From Raineyella fluvialis (lineage in GTDB: Bacteria > Actinomycetota > Actinomycetes > Propionibacteriales > Propionibacteriaceae), in assembly GCF_009646095.1 (NCBI RefSeq), contig NZ_CP045725.1, positions 1,984,001 through 2,048,000 on the forward strand: a DNA stretch of 64,000 nucleotides. Reading direction: 5' to 3'. The position numbers and the translations under genes are program-made. The notes under the pieces were generated by a model. The model saw only the letters and a program-made list of their open reading frames with translations. It did no database searches and had not been told where the DNA came from. This document shows, piece after piece, positions 8,874-17,838 of this stretch. The first letter of the stretch is position 1; the number at the start of each line of letters is the position of its first letter.

Positions 8874-10120
8874 CGAGCCACCTCCTCGAGTTCGGCGGTC
8901 GGCGCGCCGAGCGGCGCGCTCGTCTCCGGTGTGAACAGGTCGTACGGCCAGCCGGTGTAGCACTCGGCCAGGTACTTCATGGAATCCTTCGACGATGTCA
9001 CCGACTCCAGCTCACCGAGCTGGCGCTTGGTGGTGAAGCTGTTGGCGTCCGTGTGGGTGTGCAACATCTGGGTCATCCAGTAGCTGAAGTTCTGGGCCTT
9101 CCAGATCCGCTTGGCCGCCCGCTCCCCGTACGTGTCGAGCTCGGAGCGATCGCCGAGGCGCGCCCAGCGCACCAGCGCCGGGGCGAGCAGCGCGACGTCC
9201 GCGAAGGCCAGGTTGAGGCCCTTGGCGCCCGTCGGAGGGACCGTGTGCGCGGCGTCACCGGCGAGGAAGAGATTGCCGTGCTGCATCGGCTCCTGGACGA
9301 ACGAGCGGAACTGCAGCACCGTCTTCTCGATGATCTCCCCGCGCTGCAGCCGAAAGCCGTCGGGGCCGGCGAGGATCTCGTCGAACCGGTCCCAGATCTG
9401 CTCATCGGTCCAGTCGTCCGCGGTGGTCGACGGGTCGCACTGGAAGTACATCCGCTGGATCTCGGGGGTTCGCTGGCTGATCAGCGCGAAGCCCGACTCG
9501 CCATGGCAGTAGATCAGCTCGTCGGCCTGGAACGGCGTTTTCGCGAGGATGCCGAACCACGCGAACGGGTAGGTCATCGTGTGCTTCACCCGGCCGGGGA
9601 CGAGGTCGCGGCACTTCGACCGAGAGCCGTCGGCGCCCACGACCATCTCGCACTCGATCCGCTTCGCGGTGCCGTCGGCGTCGGTGAAGTCGATCATGGG
9701 CCGCTCGGTCTCGATGCCCTCGACGGTGACGTCCCGGACGCCGAAGCGTACGTCGCCGCCGTCCCGGGCCCGGGTGGCGGCGAGGTCGATGAAGGCGTCG
9801 TTCTGCGGGTAGAGCCAGACGGTCTGGCCGACGAGCTCCTTGAAGTCGATGTGGTGGTTCTCGCCGTTGAAGCGCAGGTAGATGCCGGCGTGCTCGTAGC
9901 CCTCGGTGGGGATCCGGCTGATCGCCCCGGTCTGCGTCAGCAGGCGGACACTGCCCGCCTCGAGGATGCCGGCCCGGTGGGTGGTGGCGATCGTGTCGTG
10001 GGTGCGGTTGTCGAGGACGACGCTGTCGACGCCGTCACGGGCGAGCAGGTGCGACAGCATCAGCCCGGCGGGGCCGCCGCCGACGATACCGACGGTGGTC
10101 CGGATGATCTCTCGATCCAT
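8870..10120 (-). CDS. pobA: 4-hydroxybenzoate 3-monooxygenase (PobA-like)
   Basis: Flavin hydroxylase of 416 residues expected to turn 4-hydroxybenzoate into protocatechuate with NAD(P)H and O2. Seen: FAD fingerprint GIVGGGPAGLMLSHLL near the N-terminus, THRAGILEAGSV, the DG motif VVGADGSRSKCRDLVP, and the GD motif GDAAHTVPPTGAKGLNLAFADV, all in PobA order; RIWKAQNFSYWMTQMLH matches the PobA C-terminal helix. It is 26 bp downstream of the transporter gene and coupled to ligA. A second, about equally long homologue is at 40768-41963, so the two may differ in substrate or inducer. Confidence 0.88.
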   Translation of the reverse strand: MDREIIRTTVGIVGGGPAGLMLSHLLARDGVDSVVLDNRTHDTIATTHRAGILEAGSVRLLTQTGAISRIPTEGYEHAGIYLRFNGENHHIDFKELVGQTVWLYPQNDAFIDLAATRARDGGDVRFGVRDVTVEGIETERPMIDFTDADGTAKRIECEMVVGADGSRSKCRDLVPGRVKHTMTYPFAWFGILAKTPFQADELIYCHGESGFALISQRTPEIQRMYFQCDPSTTADDWTDEQIWDRFDEILAGPDGFRLQRGEIIEKTVLQFRSFVQEPMQHGNLFLAGDAAHTVPPTGAKGLNLAFADVALLAPALVRWARLGDRSELDTYGERAAKRIWKAQNFSYWMTQMLHTHTDANSFTTKRQLGELESVTSSKDSMKYLAECYTGWPYDLFTPETSAPLGAPTAELEEVAR

Positions 10121-10145
10121 GGTGCTCTCCTGGAGGGTGGGCGGG

Positions 10146-11452
10146 TCAGAAGGCTTCGGGGTGCTGTTCGTCGACCGGGTAGGGCCGGCCGGGGTCGGTC
10201 GCCGAGGCGAACGGGACCGGTGGCTCGGCCGGGACGACGAGGACCGCCAGCAGGCCGATCACGGCGACCACGGCGAAGAACCAGAACCCCCAGGGGTGGC
10301 CGAGGCCATTGGCGACCAGCGCACCGGTCACCATCGGGCCGGCGATCGACCCGAGCCGGCCGATGCCCGAGGTCAGGCCCATCGCGGTGCCGCGGATCTG
10401 GGAGGGGTAGAGGTGCGCGACCAACGCATAGATCAGCGTCATGGCCGAGAAGATGAAGACACCGGTGACGAAGACCACGCCGTTGAGGGCGAGGGTGTTG
10501 GTGAACCGCACGCTCAGCAGGGCCAGGAAGACCGCACCCAGCGCGAACCAGACGAGGGCCGACTTCTTGATGCCCTTGGTGTCGGCGATCCACCCGGCGA
10601 GCAGCAGGCCGACCACCGCGCCGACGTTCATCACGAAGAGCATCACCAGCGAGCTGTCGAGGGAGTAGCCGGCCGACTTCATGATCTGCGGCAGCCAGGT
10701 GAGCAGGCCGTAGACCAGCAGCAGGCCCATGAAAGCGCCGACCCAACTGGCGATGCTGGTTCGCCGGTACGTACGGCCGAGCAGCGCGGACAGCGGCAGC
10801 TTCTCCCCGGCCGCGTGCTGCGGGCGGGAGTCGGGCAGCAGGAAGAACTGGACGACCGCGAGCACCAGGCCGAGCCCGCCACCGACGTAGAAGAGGAGCT
10901 GCCAGTCGTGTCCCGCGGCCAGCGCGAAGAGCGAGGCAATGACGGCGCCGAGGTGGTAACCGGTCATCGTCACGGTGGTGGCCTTCGCCTTGTGCTTCGG
11001 CGGGGTCACCTCGCTCATGATGGTGAGGGCGACGGGTTGGACGGCGCCCAGTCCCATGCCCGCCACGAACCGGAGGATCGTGAACATCCCGACGCTGGTC
11101 GCCAGCGGCTGCAGCAGGGTGAAGACCGAGAAGATGACGACGGAGCCCACGACCGCCCAGCGGCGCCCCAGGCGGTCCGAGATCGGCCCGACCAGGCTCG
11201 CGCCGATCCCGACGCCGACCAGCGACATCGTCGCCAGCAGCGTGGCCGAGGAGGGGTGAAGCCGAGGTGCTTGGTGCCGAGCAGGGAGGGGATGACCGCG
11301 CCGAGCGTGACGAGGTCGAAGCCTTCCAGGATCACGCTGGACCAGCAGAGGATCGCGGTGACGATCTGGCCGGTCGACGCGCGGCCGTCCAGGCTTTCGC
11401 TGCCGGCGGTACGGGTGGCGGAGGCGCCGGTGTTTCGTGTGGGGGCAGTCAT
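10146..11452 (-). pseudogene. Aromatic acid:H+ symporter (AAHS family, PcaK-like), apparent frameshift
   Basis: Major facilitator protein for aromatic acid uptake. After repair it runs from MTAPTRNTGASATR (ATG 11452) to ...PVDEQHPEAF with twelve predicted membrane segments and the family signature GPISDRLGRRWAVV in the first cytoplasmic loop; ILEGFDLVTLGAVIPSLL matches the AAHS helix 1 motif. The reading frame breaks at the G run 11253-11256: one extra G joins GFTP to SSATLLATMSLVGVGIGASL. First gene of the 4-hydroxybenzoate operon and divergent from the LysR gene, so likely induced by the imported aromatic acid. Confidence 0.8.
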
Positions 11453-11546
11453 GGGTTGTGCTCCTCGTCCTTGAGGTGTCCACTGCGGATGCCAGCAGCG
11501 TAAGTGGCGTACGTCACGCAAAGCCAATAGATACTGCGCTTGGCCG

Positions 11547-11556
11547 ATATCGATAT
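11547..11556. promoter_or_regulatory. Candidate LysR operator
   Basis: A perfect 10-bp AT-rich palindrome ATATCGATAT ends 9 bp before the LysR start, in a divergent promoter region shared with the aromatic transporter operon. A second inverted repeat, GCCAA (11523-11527) and TTGGC (11540-11544), lies beside it. Both are compatible with the dyads bound by LysR-type regulators; the call rests on position and symmetry. Confidence 0.4.
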
Positions 11557-11565
11557 TCTCTATGC

Positions 11566-12482
11566 ATGTCGGAGGACCTGAACTCGCTGCGGACCCTGGT
11601 GATGCTCTACGAGACCCGCAGCGTCACCGCCTCGGCCGAGCAGCTGCAGGTGTCGCAGCCCACGGTCAGCTACACCCTCGCGCGGCTGCGGCGCCGCTTC
11701 GGCGACGACCTGTTCCGGCGGGAGGGGAACACCCTGGTCCCGACGAGCCGGGCCACCCGCCTCTACGACGAGCTGCACGAGCCCCTGGCCCGGATCGAGC
11801 AGGTCGCCGCCAACTCGGTGGCCACCAGCTTCGACCCGACCGCTCTGCACGGGGAGTTGGTGCTCGCGCTCTCGTCGATGGGCGAGATCTCCTGGCTCCC
11901 GATCATCCTGCGGGCCGTCGAGCGGGCCGCTCCGGGCGTACGGCTGCGGGTGACCCCGCTGGCCATCGACTCGGTCGAGGAGGATCTGGTCCGCGGTGTG
12001 GTCGATCTCGCCATCACCATGACCGTGCTGCGGACCGACCGCATCTGGCGGGAAACGTTCTTCGACGTGCAGTACGTGGCGGTCACCGGTGCGGCGCATC
12101 CGCTCGGGCCGGGGAGGAGGCGCTGCGAGGCCGGCGGTTCGTCGAGGTCGCGGGGCGGGCGGGCCACGTCTTCCTGCGCGAGGCGTTGTACGAGCACGGG
12201 CTCGCGGACCGGGTGCTCCTCGTCGTCGACGGGTACGCGGCGGTACCGCACGTGCTGGAGAGCACCGATCTGGTGGCCTTCCTGCCCCGGTACTTCGCCG
12301 AGGTCCACAAGGAGCACCACGATCTGGCCATCCGCGCCCTGCCGTGGGAGGTCCCGAGCCCTCCGACCGCCGTCTACACCCGCGGCGAGGCGAGCCTGTC
12401 GCCGGCCCAGGCCTGGCTGAGGGGTCTCGCGCTCGACGCGCTGCGGGAGGCGCTGCCTCGCTGGGAGCCGCTCAGGCCCTGA
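11566..12482 (+). pseudogene. LysR-family regulator of the 4-hydroxybenzoate operon, apparent frameshift
   Basis: LysR-type regulator, 305 residues after repair. The winged helix is clear (LNSLRTLVMLYETRSVTASAEQL, SQPTVSYTLARLRRRFGDDLF) and is followed by a periplasmic-binding-protein-like effector domain. The frame breaks at the G run 12111-12114; one added G joins HPLGPG to EEALRGRRFVEVAGRAGHVF. It is divergent from the transporter-pobA-ligAB operon and is its likely activator. The stop overlaps the end of the convergent CMD-AAA gene by 11 bp. Confidence 0.8.
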
Positions 12483-13766
12483 GGGCGCCGCCGCAGCAGG
12501 CCGGGATCTCCCGGCGCAGCAACTCGATCGCCTCGCTCACCTTGTCGAGGAAGGCGGCCGACGGCGCGACGACGTGACGGTGCGGATGGGGCGCCCACGC
12601 CGTGAGGATCCGCGCATCGATCGCCGCGGCATCCTCGGCGGACTCGATCCGCAGGGGGTTCTGGCGGTTGTAGCCCTGGTCCGCCCGTGGCGTGCGCAGG
12701 TGGATGACGGCGTCGTAGCGGGCGAGTTCCCGCTCCAGCGTCGTCCCCAGGGACGCCCAGTACTCCTCGGCCGCTCCGGGCCAGTACGCCGTCCCGTCCA
12801 CCGTGCCCCGATCGCAGACCTCCACCGCCGGAGCAGTGCTGTCGCTCACCGCCTCCAGTTCTCGCTGGACGTAGTAGATCGCCCGCTGACCGGCCTGGCG
12901 GCAGGCCACGGTGTCCTTGCGGGGAAATCCGCCACCGAAGACGACTCCGGCCGACTCCTGCACGACGACAACATGCGAACAGAACGTCTGGCGCACCAGT
13001 TCCAACAGGGCCGTCTTGCCCGCCCCGGGACCGCCGGTGACGACGACGCGGCGGCGCTGGTGGGGCGGGTGCACCCGCAATTCGTCATTCCGCCCCCTGA
13101 CCCCCGCGGTTGCCTCGCGTTCCTCGGTCGGCGGCGTCGTGAGCGGGTCGGTCCCTTCCGCGCCCGTTCCCACGGAGGCTGTGTCCCCTGAGCTACCGGT
13201 GATCAGCGGGGTGTCGACGAGGCAGTGATCGCCGAAACCCGCCGGGTCCACTCCGAGGCCCTGGGCGAACCGGGCCCACAGGTTCACCGCCGCGATCGCG
13301 GCGGTCAGCTCGACCAGCCGACGCTCGCTGAAAGCGGCCGCCATCACCTGTCGCACCTCGTCGTCCACGGTGATCGGGGTCGTCGACATCCCCGGGCGTA
13401 CGCGATGACCAGGCGTTCCGAGGGGCTGAAGCTCTTCGTCACGTCCTCGCGTCGATCGCGCAGTGCGTACACCTCGGCATCGGTGATGCCCACCTGTCGG
13501 TGCCGGTGCGCGTTCATGTCGATGCAGAACGGGCAGTTCAGCGTCAACGAAGCGGTCAGCCGGGCGAGCCGGAGCGTACGTTCCGGCAGGTCGCGGCCCG
13601 CCGTCGGCGCCAGCGCCTCCAGCGCCCCGGCACCGGCCGCGACCTTCGGCGACCAGGCGAGCAGGCGCGCGGTCGCCAGCCGGCGCCCGATGATGCGCTC
13701 GGAGACGGCGACGCCGAGACGTATCAGCGGGTTGCGCAGCTGGGGCTCGGGGATCACGGGAGTCAT
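12472..13766 (-). pseudogene. Carboxymuconolactone-decarboxylase-like domain fused to an AAA-type ATPase, apparent frameshift
   Basis: After repair (one G/C added at 13390-13393) the frame encodes 431 residues. Residues about 1-190 are an AhpD/CMD-like domain with the redox motif CPFCIDMNAHRH. A charged, low-complexity linker leads to an ATPase with Walker A GGPGAGKTALLEL and VQESAGVVFGGGFPRKD, DRGTVDGTAYWPG and HLRTPRADQGYNRQNPLR, resembling AAA_28/NadR-kinase-like NTPases. The start overlaps the methyltransferase stop. CMD and AAA_28 proteins are usually separate; here no stop separates them. A second start inside the frame for a free ATPase cannot be excluded. Function of the fusion unknown. 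Confidence 0.65.
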
Positions 13767-14257
13767 CAGGTCCTCCGTCGGCGTCGCGGCAGGCCGACCC
13801 ATCGCGGCACGCGGCGACGGTAGTCCTCGTACGCCTCGCCGAAGCGCTCCTGCAGCGCACGTTCCTCGGGGAGGATCTGGAACGCGGTGAGGATCCCGGT
13901 CAGGGCCGCGATCGGCCAGACCGCTCGCACCGCGCCGAGCCATGCGGCGTTGCTGACGAGGGCCCCGGCGAGGGAGAGGTACATCGGGTTGCGGGTGAAG
14001 CGGTAGACCCGCTCGGTGACGAGGGCACTGGCGTGCTCGGGAGTCCCGGGATGGACGGTCGTGCCGCGCCGGAGGAACTCACTGACCGCGGCGATCCCGA
14101 GCACGGCGCTGGCCGTGCCGACCGTCCCGGCGAGGAGGAAGCGCGGTGACCCCGGGCGGCGCCGGTAGTCCGGGCGGCCGGCGAGGAGCCACTGCGTGAC
14201 CCCGAGGCCGAGCGCCCAGAGCGGCGGCGGGATACGCGTGTCGAGCGGCGTTGCCAT
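13766..14257 (-). CDS. Isoprenylcysteine carboxyl methyltransferase family protein
   Basis: A 163-residue membrane protein with four to five hydrophobic segments and the ICMT/PEMT signature RVYRFTRNPMYLSL followed by PEERALQERFGEAYEDYRRRVPRW, which in this family forms the SAM-binding end. Bacterial members methylate unknown acceptors; isoprenylcysteine is unlikely to be the substrate. ATG 14257 is the first start in a hydrophobic-domain context. It is coupled to the CMD-AAA gene (TGATG overlap). Confidence 0.75.
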   Translation of the reverse strand: MATPLDTRIPPPLWALGLGVTQWLLAGRPDYRRRPGSPRFLLAGTVGTASAVLGIAAVSEFLRRGTTVHPGTPEHASALVTERVYRFTRNPMYLSLAGALVSNAAWLGAVRAVWPIAALTGILTAFQILPEERALQERFGEAYEDYRRRVPRWVGLPRRRRRT

Positions 14258-14315
14258 GGCGGAAGCGTAGCGGGGCGTCGGCTCCGGCGGGGGTCGACCG
14301 GGAGGGCCGGTCGGA

Positions 14316-14333
14316 CCGGCCGGGCCCGGCCGG
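14316..14333. terminator. GC-rich palindrome, possible terminator
   Basis: An 18-bp perfect palindrome made of CCGG/GGCC steps, 14 bp beyond the stop of the copper-radical oxidase gene. No U-tract follows, so this is only a candidate rho-independent or pausing site for that minus-strand transcript. Confidence 0.3.
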
Positions 14334-14346
14334 CCCGGGCGTACGC

Positions 14347-16862
14347 TCACGGGCCGAGGTGCACCCAGGTCGCGACCGATGGGACCCGCTGCTGGTCGAC
14401 GACGGTGAGCATGTACCAGCCCGGCCGGGCCTCGTCGGCGCTCGCCGGCGCGTCCACCTCGAGTTGCCCACCTCCCTGGTCCACGATCGGCAGGTCGACC
14501 AGGCGCTGGTCGCAGTCGAAGGCGTGGGTGGTGGCTCCGGGGCTGATGAGCTGGGCCCAGAGCAGGTTCCCGGCCTGCGGCGAGCCGATGGTGATCCGCT
14601 GACCGAAGGTCCACTGTTCGGCGACCTGACCGATCTCGGGGCGGCTCGGCGCGAACAGGTACGGCGGTCGGTAGATCTCCAGTCGGAGCTCCTCGTTGGC
14701 CTGCGGTGGCTCCCAGGGGGCCAGGTGTCCGTACGGCGGGGGATTGCCCGAGGCAGCGGCGACCCGGCCGTCGGGCAGCAGCAGCGCGACGGAGTGGTAG
14801 AGCCGGACCACTTTGGCGACGGCGGCCGGTGACCAGCGGTCGGTCTCGGGGTGGTAGATCTCCGCCTGCAGGCGCGGGATGGGGGCGTCGGTCCCCTCAT
14901 GGGCGATAGCGCCGCCACTGACGAGGATCGTACGATCGGGCAGGATCACCGCGTTGAGGTGGATCCGCGGCAGGCTGAGCGGCATCGACCGGCCCCACCG
15001 GTTGTCGTCGGCGCCGGCGTCGATGATCTCCGTGTGTCCGGTCGCGTCCATGTTCTCCATCCCCATGCCACCGCCGATCAGCATCACCCGATGCTGTTGT
15101 GCCGGCGGCAGCAGGACGCTGGAGGACTGGTTGCGCAGGGTGGCGTCGACCTCGGCGCCCTGGGCCGGTTGGAAGGTCACGGCGTGGTTGCCGAGGTGGA
15201 GGGTGCCGGACTGCTGCGGTCGCCCGTCGTCCATCCGACCACCGCTGAAGAAGACCCGGCCTGCGCCGAGCGGGAAGAGGTGGGCGTAGAACGGCAGTCC
15301 GACGAAGTTCGCCGGTGGGTTGAGGTGTCCCCAGGTGTCGGTGGCCGGGTCGTAGACCTCGAACCCGGCGTTGAGGTCGCCATTGGTGTCGTTCTTCCCA
15401 CTGACGGTCAGCACCCGGCCGTCGGGCAGGGTGACCAGCGTCGGGTACCACCGGCCGTGCGCCATCGGTGGGCGGGCCGACCAGGTCTCGGTCACCGGGT
15501 CGAAGGATGCCGACTCGCGTTGGCCGAGGTTGTTGCCGTCGTTGTAGCTCTGGTTGCCGCCGGCCACGAAGAGCCGGCCGTCGGGCAGGGCGGAGTGGCC
15601 GCAGCAGAAGTAGTCGTAGATCCGCCCATCCATCCGGCGCAGCGTGGGCGGATGGTCGAAGGTGGCACCGGCGGGGTCCCACACGACGCTGGTGTAGAGG
15701 CCGGCGGCGATGTTGCCGAGGTCGGGGGAGGCGTCGCGGACCTGGTTGTTGCCGGATCCGGCGAAGAAGAGCACCTTGCCCGTTCGCAGCAGGGCCGCGT
15801 GGATGGCCAGGACCTGGGAGGAGAAGGGCAGCACCTCCCAGGTGCCGTGGACGGCCGGATCCTCGCGCAGGGCGACCGTGCCGAGGAAGGCCTCGTTCAG
15901 CCCCGGCGGGGCGTCGACGGCGGCGACGATCAACTCGGGTCCGCTGCCGAGGTCGGCGACCGCGATGCCGGCGCCCTGGTTCTCCCAGGAGTACCAGTTG
16001 TTCACCCCCAGCAGGCTCGACCAGCCGCCGGCGGGGACACCCTGGCCGTCGAGACCCGAGGCCACCCGGTAGTAGGCCTGGTTCTGGCCGATCGGGTTGT
16101 CGACTCCCAGTACGACCAGGTCGTGGGACCCGCTGCCGGTCAGGTCGGCGACGGTGACGGCGATGTCCTGGTTCTCCCAGCTGTACCAGTCGGGCACGTC
16201 GATCCAGCCGGTCCAACCGCCGGTGACGGTGCCGGTGGCCGGGTCGAGGTCGTGCCCGATCCGGAAGAGGCCGCGGTTGCGCTCGGGACCGTTGTCGACC
16301 ATCGCAACGATCAGGTCGAGGTGGCCGGATCCGGTGAGATCGGCCAGTGCCAGCGAGGCGCCCTGGTTCTCCCAGCTGAACCAGTCCGGGACATCCACCC
16401 AGTCGCTCCAGCCGGCGCTCACCTCGCCGGTGGCTGGATCGAGCCCGCGGCCGATGCGGTAGACGCCGCGGTTCTGCTGGGGGCCGTCATCGACCATCAG
16501 GACGACGAGGTCCGTACGGCCGGTGCCGGTCAGGTCACCGACGGCCACGCCGGCGCCCTGGGTCTGCCGGCTGAACCAGTCGGGCACGTCGAGCCAGGGG
16601 GTCCAGCCGCCGGTCGGGGCACCGGTGGCGTCCAGGGCGTGGCCGAGGCGATAGAGCCCGCGGTTCTGCTGGGGCGCATGGTCGACCGTCAGCAGCACCA
16701 GGTCGGGCCGGCCGTCGTGGTCGAGGTCGGCGGTGTCGAGGTCGAGGCCCTGGTTCTCCCAGGAGAACCAGTCCGGGACGGCGAGGAACGGCGTGGGGAT
16801 CATGATGCGCACACCGCCGGGGCGGGCGCGACGGCGTGGGAAATGATGCGGTGGGTGTTCAT
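14347..16862 (-). CDS. Galactose-oxidase-like copper radical oxidase with N-terminal FG-GAP repeats, apparent frameshift near start
   Basis: Large secretory-type propeller protein, 838 residues after repair. Five repeats of a VPDWFSWENQG...DLTGSG...DL(I/V)V unit (about residues 25-270) resemble FG-GAP/VCBS blades. A Kelch propeller and a DUF1929 end domain follow. Copper-radical residues are visible: Cys in FCCGHSALPDGR, Tyr in RWYPTLVTLPDGR, Tyr-His in RLYHSVALLLPDGR and His in ATTHAFDCDQR, so an active enzyme (alcohol or aldehyde to carbonyl plus H2O2) is plausible. The well-placed start at 16862 (AGGAG upstream) reads 15 codons and joins this frame if one base is added to the run 16819-16822; otherwise the frame opens at ATG 16803. 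No clear signal peptide seen. Confidence 0.75.
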
Positions 16863-17290
16863 GGCTCGGCTCCTCGGCGGACGGGATCACCCGTCCGTGA
16901 CGGCGATGGCTGAACGTCCCGCGACGCCCGTAGGGGCACTGCGCGGGTCCTGCAGTGAGGGTCACGGCGGGCACGGGCGACGGTGTGGCGGTGACCGGGC
17001 GGCCGGGTGAGTCTCTGGGTCTGCTCGACGTCGGGTTCGTACGCGACACGGCTCGGAGGGACGCCGGGTGCCTTTGCGACGGAGAGGTACGCGTCACCTG
17101 CTCCACGCGTGCAGTGGGACTGCCAGAAGTATGCCCAGCGTGTGACATGGGGCACAAGAGGGGAGGAGGTGCGTGCCGGGCGGAGAAGGCGCAGGGAGAC
17201 GCGACCGCGTCTGCGCGGTCGCGTCATGGTGTCCGGCGCTGCCGAGGTCCGACGACCCTGCCGGCGGAGAGATCGGCGGTGTCGTGCTCG
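16863..17290. other. 428-bp intergenic region upstream of the copper-radical oxidase
   Basis: Between the oxidase start (16862) and the stop of the VOC gene (17291), both on the minus strand. It probably carries the oxidase promoter. A partial Crp-like site, TGTGA-N6-GCACA, is at 17141-17156. The open frames here show no recognisable protein and no ribosome site. Confidence 0.4.
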
Positions 17291-17683
17291 TCAGCTGGTC
17301 GGCATCTCGTTGACGTTCAGGAAGTTGCCGTCCGGGTCCTTGAACCAGACGGCGCGTCCCATGTCCTCCTGCATGGTGGCGACGCCGTCGTTCCACTCCA
17401 TCCCGGGGCCCTCGAAGGTCTCGAAGGTGACGCCTGCCGTACGCAGAGCGTTGACCTCCTGATCGAACTTCTCGCTCGGGACGCCGAAGGTCACTGAGGT
17501 GGCCTTGTTGGTCCCCGCGAACTCCGACTGATAGACGAAGACGGCACCGTCGCCGGCGTTGTAGAAGACCCCGCCCTCGAATTCCATCCGGCGGGTGAGT
17601 CCCAGGGTCTTGTCATAGAACGCGGTGGCTGCGGCCAAGTCCTTGACCGCCAGCGTGGCCGCCGGCGTGTAGTCCCCCAACAT
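17291..17683 (-). CDS. VOC-family (glyoxalase-like) protein
   Basis: A 130-residue single vicinal-oxygen-chelate domain: YTPAATLAVKDLAAATAFYDKTLGL at the N-terminus and AVWFKDPDGNFLNVNEMP at the end, as in glyoxalase/bleomycin-resistance/dioxygenase superfamily members. ATG 17683 is preceded by AAGAGG. A perfect Crp-type palindrome lies 60 bp upstream, so cAMP-dependent or Crp/GlxR control is likely. Substrate unknown; the family includes isomerases, resistance proteins and dioxygenases. Confidence 0.8.
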   Translation of the reverse strand: MLGDYTPAATLAVKDLAAATAFYDKTLGLTRRMEFEGGVFYNAGDGAVFVYQSEFAGTNKATSVTFGVPSEKFDQEVNALRTAGVTFETFEGPGMEWNDGVATMQEDMGRAVWFKDPDGNFLNVNEMPTS

Positions 17684-17742
17684 CTCGCACCTCTTGTCGA
17701 TCGACGATCGATCCCAGCGACCGGTCTGCCCCCAGGCTAGAA

Positions 17743-17758
17743 TGTGACGCACATCACA
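17743..17758. promoter_or_regulatory. Crp/GlxR-type binding site
   Basis: TGTGACGCACATCACA, a perfect match to the TGTGA-N6-TCACA dyad bound by Crp and its actinobacterial homologue GlxR. It sits 60 bp upstream of the VOC gene start (minus strand), a position suited to controlling that promoter. Confidence 0.6.
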
Positions 17759-17838
17759 ACAAGGGTGTGTCGATGCCGATTCGGTATCAACTGAGGCTTG
17801 CCTAAGTGACTTCAGGGTTCCTTGTGCCTGGTGTCGCG

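Noticed and set aside
14851-17010. 719-codon plus-strand frame opposite the copper-radical oxidase
   Set aside because: Repetitive only because the real minus-strand protein is repetitive; no recognisable domain.
17141-17156. Second Crp-like site TGTGACATGGGGCACA
   Set aside because: One arm is GCACA rather than TCACA and it lies about 280 bp from the nearest start; noted only in the intergenic entry.
17789-17807. Iron-box-like sequence (GAGGCTTGCCTAAG)
   Set aside because: Only a partial match to the DtxR/IdeR consensus, downstream of pfkA and not placed before a gene.
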